The notes beneath the pieces were generated by a model. It was given only the letters and a program-made list of their open reading frames with translations. It was not told where the DNA came from and did no database searches. Positions 35,215-46,199 of a DNA stretch of 64,000 nucleotides are shown here, piece after piece. The stretch spans positions 64,717,517-64,781,516 of the forward strand of contig CM053270.1 of the NCBI GenBank assembly GCA_028583415.1. Direction: 5' to 3'. Position 1 is the stretch's first letter; every line of letters starts with the position of its first letter. The stretch is from Protea cynaroides (lineage: Eukaryota > Streptophyta > Magnoliopsida > Proteales > Proteaceae). Position numbers and translations under genes: made by a program.

Positions 35215-35729
35215 TGTCAAGTTTTCAATTCAAAAGTTCGAAGTAAATGGAAGGATTCTCCATACATAAGATACATGATTCTAATCTCATTAACAATGTG
35301 GGACTATTCTCAATACTCCCCCTCACATGTAACCCCACTGTTAGGTGTTGTACATGTGGTAGTATATGTGGCAACATATGACGCTTTTCAGGTGATTGGT
35401 CCATTTTCTTGGGTGATTGATCCATCTTTTAGATGACATCTAGTCTCTCTTTTTGGGTGATTGTCCATCTTTTAGGTGACTGGTCCCTCTTTTTGAGTGA
35501 TATATAGTCCCTCTTTTGAGCGACCGTCCCTCTTTTATATATCTAGCATCCTTCTTTTTTTAGTGGTTTGACATTCTTTTTAGGATTATTATGAGAGGGA
35601 ACCTAGGGGAAACCTAGAGCTCTAATACCATGTCAAATTTTAAAAAAAAGCTCGAACTAATAAGGACTCTCTATATATAAGATCACAGGATTCCAATCTC
35701 ATTATTAATGTGAGATTATTCCCAATACA
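35215..35729 (-). mobile_element. TRIM-like miniature LTR retrotransposon, 515 bp
   Basis: On the minus strand the 5' LTR is 35729-35631 (TGTATTGGGAATAATC to AATTTGACA). It is followed directly by the primer site TGGTATTAGAGCTC, complementary to initiator-Met tRNA. The polypurine GTGAGGGGGAG precedes the 3' LTR at 35317-35215 (ending AAAACTTGACA). AACTT occurs at both borders, offset by about one base. The interior is too short to code and contains a degenerate roughly 33-bp repeat (GGTGATTGGTCCATC-like). Related to the element at 41677. Confidence 0.8.
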
Positions 35730-35826
35730 ACTTAGAAGAAACAACAAAACCCATATATTTACTATCATTACTTATCTGTAATTAAACCATGTAAGGAGGA
35801 GATTCCAAGTAATATATGGCATGGTT

Positions 35827-35828
<2 letters not shown>

Positions 35829-35875
<47 letters not shown>
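35829..35875. repeat. (AT)n microsatellite
   Basis: AT dinucleotide run of about 45 bp. Further long AT runs occur at 37325-37359, 43142-43168 and 48436-48486. Confidence 0.95.
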
Positions 35876-35878
<3 letters not shown>

Positions 35879-36739
35879 CACATACTCTTAATAACTTAAC
35901 CCCCAAGCCCATTCACCCATGTCCCACCCCCCAAACCCATTCTCTGAAAAAAGAAACCATGGCCTCCCCATGATGGTGGAAATGACATTTGCGATTAATT
36001 TTTCTCCAAGAAGAGAAAGACTACATGATGGTGGATAAAAAATACACTATCCAGGTTACCAAGATAAAAGACCCACCCATGCAGTTTTATTCGGTTTAAT
36101 TCGTATTTATCCGAATTATTCACGTATTATAAATGCAGTTTAAATTTTCATGACTTTTCCAAATCATTGCTATGATTCAGATTCCGACAATTTATTTGTA
36201 GAATTCGGTTCGGCCAAATAATTCGCCGAATTAAACAACTGAGTCACGCAGCCATGAAGGCCATGCGACAACAAGAGGCCACTAGCATGCCAAGGCACAA
36301 GTGCCACATGCACTGAGTTGACCGGGTCTAGCTGGTGAGTTTATTGGGTTTTGACTCAATACGAATCAATCATCCTCTACAGTCTACTTTGTTCAACCAT
36401 GTTCTAAGGTGAACGTTTATGTTTTCCGATGTGTGGGAGTCTCACGGCACATAGGTGGTAATGATTTCGTGGTAAAATTCCAAGTTTCATTTGAAACTTT
36501 TCACTTTGAGGCAGGTTCTGATGGGTCCAACAGAGGTTTCATGTAAAGCTCTAAAGATGAAACATGTAGAGCATCAAGTTAGCTTCACAATTTATTTTGC
36601 AGAATTCAATTTAGATGTCTCATGAAGAAGCTATGCTTAGTTTTTCTTCAGCATCTTGAAAAATGATGCAAAAATCAGATTTAGGAAGCTCTTGATACTT
36701 TCTGTTCTCGATGCATTATATGCATTTGAACTAGGGGTG

Positions 36740-36905
36740 CAAGTTTTACCCTGACAACCCGAACCTGCCGAGGCCAGCCCTGAACCCTGGCAGGTTTGAA
36801 CCCGGCCAGAACCCTAACAAGGCTGGGTTAGGGCTTAATTTTGTATAACTCTGTCAGGGTTGGGCTGGGTTAGGGTTGACCCCCTGGGTTGAGCCCGGTC
36901 CAACC
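36740..36905. repeat. CAGGGT-rich dispersed repeat
   Basis: Alternating CCCTGAC, CAGGGTT and GGGTTAGGG motifs as at 26450-26670 and 38460-38715. It may be the edge of an unrecognised element. Confidence 0.5.
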
Positions 36906-36908
36906 CTC

Positions 36909-36909
<1 letters not shown>

Positions 36910-36940
<31 letters not shown>

Positions 36941-36945
36941 GAGAA

Positions 36946-36982
<37 letters not shown>
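36910..36982. repeat. (AT)n/(GT)n microsatellite
   Basis: AT run followed by two GT runs separated by GGAGAAATAT. Confidence 0.95.
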
Positions 36983-36983
<1 letters not shown>

Positions 36984-36990
36984 AGAAATA

Positions 36991-37316
36991 TTATTGTAAC
37001 AAGGGTTTGTTATTTTTTCAAACGTAACAAGGAATCTATTCTGTCACATGGGCAAATGATGTATCAATTCCAACCGTTGGATAGAAAGAATATGGTCTAG
37101 ATTACCCACATGTCGAATTTCAAACTCTAATTCAATCAAATACCCCTTATGTATTGGCATGCATCCCTTGTATGTCTATACATGTATACGAGTACTCTAA
37201 ACATTATTATAACACTCCCAAAATTTGAATGGTTTAGATTAAAAAAAATAATAAAAATAAATTGTCCAAATTTATTTTGTTACATTTCTAAACATAACAA
37301 ACCCTTGTTACAATAA
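36991..37316. mobile_element. foldback MITE inserted next to microsatellites
   Basis: 326 bp with long inverted repeats: TTATTGTAACAAGGGTTTGT at the left is mirrored by ACAAACCCTTGTTACAATAA at the right, and the arms continue for about 20 further bp (TTTCAAACGTAACA against TGTTACATTTCTAAA). The middle is unique and AT-rich. The target duplication is unclear because both flanks are simple repeats. Confidence 0.85.
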
Positions 37317-37321
37317 CAACA

Positions 37322-37359
<38 letters not shown>

Positions 37360-37363
<4 letters not shown>

Positions 37364-38868
37364 AAACCCTAAAGCTAAACCTAATCGACCTTGAGAGTCT
37401 CAAGTCTCACGGTCTCACCACTTCTCTCACTCTCTCTGAAACCAAACCCTAAACGGAGCCTCCCAGACTAAGAGTCAGCAATGCCTCCCAGACTCTCAGT
37501 CCCTCAATCTCTCCGATTCTCTCAACTCTCGACTCTCTCTCATGACTGTCATCGCATTAGAGTCCTTGTTCCTCTTCTTCATCTCTTGAAACCAAGCTTC
37601 AGCGGGTGTGTTCTTGATAAGAAATGACAATTGTCTCTCACCGTTGTTGCTACCCTCTCTTTCTTCTGTCTCTCCGCATTATCAGTAGATGCGGTCTTCG
37701 TCTTTTCTTTTTTCTTGATAAGTTTTGTAAGGAAATCGAGCAGGTTGGACAAGGATATACAGAACAACTCAATGTGAGTTCTTTCTTCTGTTATTTAATG
37801 ATTTTGATTGAAGTTTTTTATTTCAATTCCAATCATTCAAACTAAACTCAATGGATTGGAATTCTTTCACTCAAAAGATGTAATTTTTTTATATATCTTC
37901 TTCCTCTTCTTCTGGTTCTTCTCTGATTGGCAACTTCTGATGATTGAATTTTTGTTTGAATTCCAAATTAGATGAAACTCCTTATAATTTGAAAATGAAA
38001 AGATTAGGGCATTCAATTAACAAACATTTGGTGGGTCTGCGTAATAATCAAAGACCTACATAAAGCTCTTGTGAGTATGCATCAAGCTTCAACGGGTGTG
38101 TTCAATACTAGAGCCTTATTAAGAATGTGTGTTAAAACCTGGTTTGGTTCTCTAGGTATTGCACTTTTTGACACTTTAGAATTAGGAAATGGAGTAGTGG
38201 AAGTAAAATGGAAAATATTGGTTTTAAAGGCTAAAATAAGACGTAGCTTGTTCCTTCTAGCGTTGTGGCTACATGAAATGGAGAACATGATGATTTGGTT
38301 CTTTTGCTTTCTCATATGTAACCTGAACATCTGGTCATTACAAAATTCTATCTTATTGAAGAAGTTATTTATAATTTAAATTTTGTTCAAAAACTATTCA
38401 TAAAAGCTAGAATCTCGAAACCAATGGTTTCTCATTGTAGATTTCTAGTTCATTACAGAAGCTAGAATCAAGGTCAATATCAAGGTCAATCTGACCCTGA
38501 ATCAAGGTTAATCAGGGTTAATTCGACTCAACCTGGCCCTGTCAGGTCAATCAGGGTAGTTTAGGGTTAGGCCCAACCCTGCCAAGGTCAGGGTTAGAGT
38601 TGTATATTTTCTGACCCAGACGGGGTTAGACAGGATTAGAATTAAGTTTAAATAGTCTAGATTGGGGTTAGGATTTTGAAAAATCCAAACCCAATCCGGC
38701 CTTATTACAGCCCTAATTTGAACATGTTACAGAGGTCTTTTTCAGTTTGTACAGGGGCATTTTTTGTATACAACAAAGAAAGGGAATCAAGATCGAAGGC
38801 TATTGATGAGCACTGATGGTTCATATCATGACTGATGGTTCATATCATGGTGCAACACCTACTTTCAC

Positions 38869-38899
<31 letters not shown>

Positions 38900-39040
38900 A
38901 CCAACCATCACACTTTTTTAATGTAAAAAACCATTCTTTGTTCTCTCTCTCGCTGACCCACTTTTGGCTGTTGGTTAGCCGGATCTCGACTTGATTTCCC
39001 TTTGATTTGATTTTTTTTTTCTTACACACCCGTCTAGTGG
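37360..39040. other. spacer, no recognised gene
   Basis: Contains a leader-like CT-rich stretch (37370-37620), unrecognised short frames near 37624-37845 and 38071-38379, the CAGGGT-rich repeat (38460-38715), a 20-bp doublet TGATGGTTCATATCATG (38814 and 38831) and a CT microsatellite (38872-38895). Confidence 0.45.
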
Positions 39041-39051
39041 TTTTGGTGTGG

Positions 39052-39268
39052 GTATAGAAATCGTCTCCCGTTTCAGTTTGGGCGGAAGACTTGACGACCC
39101 AGATGGATGGCCACCAAATGACTCTCGGGTGGATTCGAGCCCTTCATCTGAGCCGACAGGGGGTCGGCTCAGATGGAGGGCTCAGATCCACCTGAAAGCC
39201 ATGTGGCGGCCATCCATCCGGGTCGTCAAATCTCTTTCTCAAACTCAGGCAGGAGAGGATGTGGATCC
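39052..39268. mobile_element. foldback MITE, shared-tip family, copy 7
   Basis: The tips are AAATCGTCTCCCG (39058) and GGAGAGGATGTGGATCC. The arms pair through TTGACGACCC, ATGGATGGCC, GGTGGAT and CATCTGAGCCGAC against their complements around a short AGGGG loop (about 39157). The perfect 9-bp target duplication TTGGTGTGG lies at 39043-39051 and 39269-39277. The interior is unlike other copies. This is the cleanest evidence for the ends of the family. Confidence 0.93.
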
Positions 39269-39744
39269 TTGGTGTGGTCTGTTACTTATGTGATGAACTC
39301 GATCAATTATCGTTCCAGGAAAATTTTGTTATCAGTTTGGAAAATTGCATTTTTTTTAATCAGAACCTATTTACCTATGGATTTGACTGAGGATCTTCTT
39401 GCAGGCATCTGTTACTATTTCAGTCACAAACGATACATTCCTTGGGCCGGAGATTGGAATCTAACTAAGGTTCCTACTGCTTTGTGCATCGCCAAATTTG
39501 GAGCTTTCTTTATGTGTTAGCTGCTTTGGTGCATCAATAAGTTTGGAACTTTCTTGACGCTTTGTCTGTAATGTTTTCATCATATATAGTCATGCATTAG
39601 TCATTTTGTGGGTTCGGATTAGAGGACGGTGTTGAAAGACATGTTAGATTGAATGGTACCATTTTGGGAGGGTCCAATTAATAAACAATGTACTGGAGTC
39701 TATTAGTATTTGGTCCAATTATGGAAAAGATCAAATTTCCTTTA

Positions 39745-41520
39745 TTTCAGGGTTGGTTCCTGCTCCCTGTCTATATATAGACAGATATAGAACTATTCTT
39801 CATCGTGGAGGAAATGATAGAGCTAAATTAGGGTCTACCAAATCTTGTGTATGCTTTACAACAATAACAAAACCTTATCCCAACTAAATGGGGTCAACTA
39901 CATGGATTCTTAACCTCCAATCAGCTTTATTCAACGTCTTACGACTCTTACCCCATAACTCTGTCAGTGTTATGCTACCGACCCCAAAACCAGATACTAG
40001 AGGAGGGTTGGTGCATCAAGTTGGTAATTGATACCCCAAAAAAATGTAACCAAACCTTTAATATGGATTCACAAACAAATGTCAGTATGCTATATTGGGT
40101 GTTATTAGATAGTGGGCTGACTTGAATAGTTAGTCTTATCAAGACCAATCTTTATATATGCCTAATGGGCTTGATAGTATTTTTTAAAGGTTTTGGATCT
40201 CTATACTGTGTCAAGCTCGAATGGGCTGCCTCATATCTAGGTCTATTTAATTGAGGAAAACTCTCTCGTTCAAACCATTTTAATGAACCATGAACTCTAT
40301 TCAATTTTTTAGATTAGAGCCCATCATTCTGTTAAGGGCTAATCCCAGCCCAATCAGTGGTCCAACCCGAAGCCCAAATAGAGGCCATGGATTCTAAGTG
40401 GCCAAACATGATGATTGTGGGAAACGTTCAGAGTCCTGCTTCGTGGAGAAGGCGACACTTGTCACTGGATGGGTTTAGTGGGTCTTGCTACATAAATAAA
40501 CCTTGATGGGCTTAGTGGTTAAGCCCTATTGGACTTTATAATAAAAGTTAAGGCTTTCGGGCCTGTTTGATTGACATCCTAAGGGGACTCTTCACTTGTT
40601 TTGCTGTTTTGGGCCATAGGACCTGTTTGCCTTGGCCTTATCCTTAAAGCCTATATATATATATAGACAACCATTGGGCAATTAATTTCAATGTTGAGGT
40701 TGTCTCAAAGAAACTGTTTTCGCTTGATTCATTTTGGAACTTAGGGTCTGTTTGGTTGAACTTTTTAATGGGTTTGGTTTTTTCCAATCTATTTTGGTCT
40801 AATATCTGGGCCAGACTTGGGCTAGTTCGGTCTCAACAAAAGTAAACAGAAATTGAAATTGTTAGTTATTTATGGTCTTCTTAAAGCAAAGTAGAGGGAG
40901 ATGATCGACCGTATTAGGATCTATCAACTCATATTATTTTACATTATTTGTGGGCTTTTGGACTTTAATAAATGTTAAGTCCGAACTAAATTTAAATAAG
41001 AAGTGATCTTGGCTTGAGTTATTATTATAATAACAATTTTTTGTTCGGATTGCACAGTCAGTCAATTGATCAGACCTTTGATGGCTTAAGAACCAAAATT
41101 GTTTGCCTGACAATATGCTCTCTCTCTCTCTCTCTTTTTGTCAATTATGTCATAATCCAAAAGCTGGTGCTGCAAATTCAAATCTAAATGAAAACATAGA
41201 CAACCATTAGGGTATAAGTAGGAAAGTTAATCATATTTAAAGGTCAGAAATGTTACCAAATAGCACCTTATAAGCTGCTGGAAGGTGGAGGAAATATTCA
41301 GATTTCAGTTTGGAATCTCCACTGTGGAAAAAATAAGAAGTCCGAAAGCCTGTCTTCCTCCATCTGTGCTTCTTGTGCCAAGTGATGGTAATTATTCCAA
41401 TCTGAATCCCCTGGTTCGATCTGCCTTTTGGTCTTTTTGGAAGACTCCAAAAACTTTTTGCCGTTGCCCAAACACTTTCTAGTGAGATGGGTGACACTAT
41501 TGGAATGTCTATTGACATGG
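39745..41520. repeat. segmental duplication, copy A
   Basis: Collinear in outline with 47585-50040: CCTTATCCCAACTAAATGGG, then GGTTGGTGCATCA, GATACCCCAAAAAAATGTA, GCTCGAATGGGCTGCC, GGAAACGTTCAGAGTCCTGC, then the identical block 40907-41117, then the NPF-flank block. The copies are diverged overall with many indels. No gene is recognised inside. Confidence 0.8.
40907..41117. repeat. 211-bp block identical to 49524-49734
   Basis: By eye every base from GACCGTATTAGGATC to CTGACAATATG matches the second copy, while the flanks on both sides are clearly diverged. Each copy is followed by a CT microsatellite. Confidence 0.85.
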
Positions 41521-41539
41521 TTGATTTATTTCTAGTTTT

Positions 41540-42065
41540 CTAAACTTTACTGACAATTACAGCCCAAAGAAATATCATAAGATGAGAATCTAAGTCGGTT
41601 GATAAGACCTAATAACATCCATCAAGCGTAGAGTGTTTCTCACAACAAATCCCCTTTCTGCCTTTTGGATTGATGCTGTTGGGAATAGTCCTATATTGTT
41701 TAGAGATTAAAACCTTATTGCTTTATATGTGTGAGTGTCCCTCTATTTATCGGTTTGAACTTTTGAATTGGAAACTTAACATGGTATCAGAGTTCTAGGT
41801 TCACTCCGTACGATCACCTAAAAGAAGAAGGATCACTTGTCACGTGTATTGTCATTCAAAAGAAGGATAACACGTGAGGGGGAGTGTTGGGAATAGTCTC
41901 ATATTGCTTAAAGATTATGTGTGAGAGTCCCTCCACTTATCAATTCGAACTTTTAAGTTGAAAACTTGACGGATGCCTAACAGATCATTTATCATCAGAT
42001 CCTCTTATGACTACATATAGGTAATGTTTGGATTTGCATAAAACTTTTCGCCCAAGATATTTTGA
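41540..42065. repeat. dispersed repeat R1, copy 3, split by a TRIM
   Basis: The left half is 41540-41676 and the right half resumes at about 41977. The R1 word GATGC at the split became the TRIM target duplication. Confidence 0.8.
41677..41971 (+). mobile_element. TRIM-like miniature LTR retrotransposon, 295 bp
   Basis: LTR1 is 41677-41781 (TGTTGGGAATAG to AAACTTAACA). The primer site TGGTATCAGAG follows at once (41782). A 103-bp interior ends in the purine tract GTGAGGGGGAG. LTR2 is 41885-41971 (TGTTGGGAATAG to AAACTTGACG). The target duplication GATGC is perfect (41672-41676 and 41972-41976). There is no coding capacity, so it depends on an autonomous partner. One of the smallest complete LTR-type elements I could expect to see. 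Confidence 0.92.
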
Positions 42066-42580
42066 TGTAGAGGATAAGGCCAATCCCCATTTGCTGAAGA
42101 AGCAAAATCCCCCTAGGATCGATTCTTTGTCAATCTCTTCATCATTTTAACAAAATGGATGAGTGAACCCGCATGCATGATACATGTAACAAAATGGATG
42201 GTTGATTAGAATGGAACTAAGAGGGTAGTTAATTGCAACTCTTGGAGATACAATTATGGGAGTGTCTGAGTGACACCTCAATTGGTGCATTTGGAATATA
42301 TATGGCATCTTCTTTTAAATACTCATTATTTATTCTCAAAAAAAAATTTAGTTAAGGGTAAAAAGGGTTTTTCACATTATTTTTTAAAATAATCCAGCAA
42401 AGAAATTCATGCTGGACATAAGAAAATAAAGCTTATAACAGGAAGTGTGTCGTATGGGAGGGTGGGTACCCAAAGAAAATGAGAGAAAAAGAGAGATAGA
42501 TACCAACAACACAGGAGCAAGCAGTTCATTCACCTCCCTTGAATCTAATTAAGGATAGGGTTTCTTTTGAGATGGGGAAA
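42064..42580 (-). pseudogene. NPF pseudogene remnant A
   Basis: 42064-42150 matches the exon 4 stretch of the intact NPF gene at about 16271-16345 (GAGGAAAAGGCCAATCCCC-like). 42200-42390 matches sequence just upstream of exon 4 (about 16663-16750). 42504-42575 matches the 3' part of exon 1, with the same donor (G|GTATC) but in-frame stops. Exons 2 and 3 are deleted. The order and strand agree with the intact gene. Confidence 0.8.
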
Positions 42581-43139
42581 AGCCTGACTCCAACAACTGG
42601 CTACTCAGACTGAATCTGCACGTTCTTAGGCGGTCTATTTATAGAATCGGGCCCTCGCTTCACCCGTTGGTGGCTGTCTTGCACGTGGTACGTGAAATCA
42701 ATCCGACGGCGACAAAAAAAAGTGTCTATATAATATTACCGAATGATGTCAGCGAAATATTACCGAATGATGTCAGCGGAGATTCGATCAAAGAAAAAGA
42801 AGCTATGAAAGAAAGAAATCCTCCCAGTGAAATTACGAGGTGGGCTTGTCAGCAATATATATAATGCCATTTTTATTGACATTTTTTTATCTATGACTAG
42901 GTGGGCTTGTCAGCTTTCACTTATTAGATGCTGCTTAATAAGTTTGTCAAAAATGAAATCAAATCACATATCAAAATTGAATCGAATTGTTTAAATTGAA
43001 ATCATGAAACCAATTATTAAATGATTAGATTCTGATTTAAAAACAATATTCATTTAATTAAATAATTTGATTTTTATTTTAAAATAAAATTATTTAAATT
43101 GACTATTTAGAGCCACTCTAAATCCGATACTTTAATCCA

Positions 43140-43170
<31 letters not shown>

Positions 43171-43256
43171 AGAAATAAAATTTATTCTTCTTTTTCAAAG
43201 GGCATTAGTGTGAAAGAAAATGGGTAACATCTCATGGTTATATCCCATTATCATTC

Positions 43257-43415
43257 GGAAAAAGATCGTCTCCAGCCGTCCAGTCGTCCAGTCGTGGACT
43301 GGGCGGACTGGATTTAAAGGACACGCCCCCCCATGTATTGATATGCGTGTCCTTTTAATCCAGTCCGTCCAGTCCACGACTGGACGACTGGACGGACTGG
43401 AGACGATCCAAGTCC
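43257..43415. mobile_element. foldback MITE, shared-tip family, copy 8
   Basis: The arms start GATCGTCTCCAGCCGTCCAG (43264) and GGACTGGAGACGATC (ends 43408), meeting at GGACACGC and GCGTGTCC around a roughly 20-base loop. Pairing is nearly perfect over about 60 bp. The 9-bp flanks TTATCATTC (43248-43256) and TTATCACTC (43416-43424) match at 8 of 9. Copy 6 is a half relative. Confidence 0.92.
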
Positions 43416-43624
43416 TTATCACTCCCGTTTCCTTCCCAGTGTGACATCCTAGATGATGTCACCTACTTATTCCCTTTGACTAATTAAAAAAGTTCCTAAA
43501 ATTAGTAGTCTTTGGGTTTTTTTTTAAATTTTTTATTTTTTATAAAGTTTTGTTTTCATACGTATTAGTATCATTTTTTTGGATACTGTTTATGAAAAGA
43601 AAAGAATACCTCTTTTTGAGATTT

Positions 43625-44125
43625 CTACTATTAACAACGTGATGGACCCTCTTCCTTGTAGATTTTAAATCTAACAAAACTAGAGATGTCCAAATTTGGC
43701 CTAAATCGAAAATCAAAATCAAACTAATCCTATTCAGCTCGAATTAAATCGAAATCGAATCTTATTGGATAGGATTTGGGTTGTAATTTTATAGTCTAAT
43801 ACAAACCCAAACCAGACTGGATTGACCAATTAATAAACTCGAATCAATCAGACCAATATGATCGAAATTGAACCAATCCAATAATGGACCAATACAAGTC
43901 CATTAAGCCAATATTTTATTAAATATACATATAGGAAAACAACAACGAAACAAACCAGACCGATAATGGGCTGATGAGCCCGTTAATCCTTTTTTTTTTT
44001 TTCTTACATACACATTGTAAATTAAAATCGGACCGATTGTGGACTGACAAGGGTCCATTAATTCAGCTGGATAACAAAACAAAACCAGACCAGCTTGTTA
44101 ACTAACGTGTACAGTACAACCTACC
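43625..44125. repeat. dispersed repeat R2, copy 3
   Basis: Same order as 12780-13150, starting GTGATGGACCCTCTTCC. It joins directly to the CAGATCGTCTCATG block (44150-44350), which in copy 1 lies about 1 kb further away. Confidence 0.75.
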
Positions 44126-44357
44126 CCAGCCCAAATCTTTTATTTTAGATTTAGATCGTCTCATGTTAGGATATCAACGTGACAGCATTCAATCGTCACT
44201 TGGTGAAGGACAACTAACGCAGGTCCAATCCAACAATGAAATCTTAAGAAGTCTCATAAATGCATAATCTAGGTTTGAATGATTTGTATTTAGGTTGATT
44301 ATGTCTCATATTGTGACCTTGTTGACCATTTGGGATATTTCCAACTCAGATTATTTA

Positions 44358-45092
44358 TGATCCGTTTGATGAAACTTCTGTTTCTAGATTTTGGATTCTA
44401 GTTCAAATTTGGATTCTACTCCAGGCTATTCTAAGATTATTTTGGGGTAGAAACTTGTTTGATAACGCAATTTTGAAATAGATTCCAGAGTATTTTTGAA
44501 TTAAAAACTTATTTGATAAACAATTTTGAAATAGATTCCAGAACATCTTTGAATTAAAAACATGTTTGATAACACACTTATCCCCCCAATCAAAGTCTAG
44601 AAAAATAGTTGTGGTAGTAGTGGGTGGTGGTGGGTGGTGGCAGTGGTGGTGGTGGGTAATGGCAATGGTGAGTGGTGGGTGGTGGTGACGGTGGTTGTGG
44701 TGGTGGCGGTGTTGGTGGTGGTATTAGAGGTGGCGACGACGGTGGTGGTGGTGGTGGTGGTGGTGGTGATGGTGGAAGTGGATGGTGGGTGGTGGCAGTG
44801 GCGGTGGTGGTGGTTGTGGTGGCCGTGGTAAGTGGTGGCGACGGTGGTGGTGGTGGTCAAGTGAAAGTCGTGTGAGAATCAACTCTTTTCTTTCTCCCAA
44901 AAAGTTGATCCAACAACTTGAAACAAATATTTATGACTCCAAAAATCTGGATTTTGGAGTTATTCTGAATCCGGTTCACTCTGTGGGAGTTGGAATCCAA
45001 CCAAACTTATCAAACGTGCTTCTACTCCAAAATGACTCTTTGAGAACCAGAATTCATATAATCCAGAAGCAGAAGTTTTATCAAACAGGCCC
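44358..45092. mobile_element. 735-bp PIF-type non-autonomous element carrying a GGT-rich repeat
   Basis: The inverted ends are CCGTTTGATGAAACTTCTG and CAGAAGTTTTATCAAACAGG, flanked by TTA on both sides (44355-44357 and 45093-45095). The related sequence at about 14610 lacks it. Near the left end, TTGATAA and ATTCCAGA motifs recur. The interior holds a long (GGT)n/(GTGGTGG)n tract at 44606-44870, which gives glycine-, valine- or histidine/threonine-rich frames that are not genes. Confidence 0.75.
44606..44870. repeat. GGT-rich low-complexity tract
   Basis: About 265 bp dominated by GGTGGT and GGTGGC with very few C residues on the + strand. Strongly purine/pyrimidine skewed and able to form G-quadruplexes. 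Confidence 0.95.
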
Positions 45093-45167
45093 TTAGTACC
45101 TTCTCAAACACTGGAGCTTCAAATTATTTACCCAAAAAAAAAAAAAAAACACTGGAACTGCAAATTT

Positions 45168-45395
45168 CTAGTAACTTTAACTCACAATTACAACCAAAGA
45201 AATATCATAAGAAGTCATTTTTTAAGTCGGTGGATCAGACCAAATGGCATCCATTAAGCGTACAATGTTCATCACAGTAGAACCCATTGTTTGAATTGGT
45301 ATCGGCTCTTGATCAGCAGAGAAGAATCCTGATCCACTACTTGTTCCCTATTTGTTTGCCTTTCGAATGGACGCCCGATTGATCTTTTATGTTCC
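45168..45395. repeat. dispersed repeat R1, copy 4
   Basis: Same core as the copy at 9054 (CCAAAGAAATATCATAAG, GTCGGTGGATCAGACC). Cut off on the right by the gypsy-type LTR. Confidence 0.75.
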
Positions 45396-46015
45396 TGTTA
45401 CGGTCGGAAATCACTCGTCTGTCTGCGATTTGAGCAATCTGCAATCACAAAGATGAGACAACGAAGTTGGGCGACTAAGCCTCAGGTACACTCCGATGCA
45501 TAAGTCAGATTCCCAATTTAAACAGTCAAGAGACAGCAGGAAGCTATCTCCAGTTTAGAGAAAGAGGGAGACGATGAGAGAGTTTGAGAGTACGAGAATC
45601 AATTGAAAGATTGTGATTGTGAATGAATTTACCTTGAGGGATCGTCCTCTACTTATAGGGATTGGGAAGAAGCGTGAAAGTACCGGGACTCAGGGAAGTA
45701 GATAGCCAATATGACCACTAGGTGTCGCCCTAAGGGACACCCAGGTCATAGACTCCGAGTAAGAGTGGGAGACTGTAACCAAGGAAGCTATGTCGGTTGA
45801 CAGTGAAGGTGACACGCGTCACCGCACAGATAGTCGCATGGCCGTGATGATCGGCATCGTACTGTACTAGGAGAAGGACTCCTCTTTCACGACATAGTTG
45901 CTTTAGGACTCTGACCTCCGACCAAGAAACCTAACCGAGTAGGTTTATACCTCCGACCGGTACCGTGTCCTAACAGGACTGTGATTCCAAACGATATAAG
46001 CCGAGCGCACCACAT
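45396..46015 (-). mobile_element. gypsy-type LTR (solo or truncated)
   Basis: On the minus strand there is a TATA-like CTATAAGTAG (about 45651-45660), followed by a leader with CTCTCTCATCG repeats and then CTGACTTATGCATCGGAGTG. That is a motif I associate with LTRs of plant Ty3-gypsy elements. It ends CCGTAACA. The block is distinctly GC-richer than its surroundings. I found no coding region and no target duplication, and the 5' end is approximate. Confidence 0.6.
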
Positions 46016-46199
46016 CATTCGTGGTCGACTTCGAAAATAAAAGTTGCCACGTATAAGATTTTAATTGGATAATATTTTTTCCACATAATAATATACATCT
46101 TGAATCATTTGGTTAAAATAAACCATTAGACTCATGTGGCCAAATTGAAGGAGTACCCTATTTGTGATATGTACCCTATTTGTGATATGTGGGGTGCGA

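Noticed and set aside
44597..44875. Thr/His-, Val- or Gly-rich proteins at the GGT tract
   Set aside because: Several frames on both strands are open at once because of the trinucleotide repeat. No start context or homology supports any of them.
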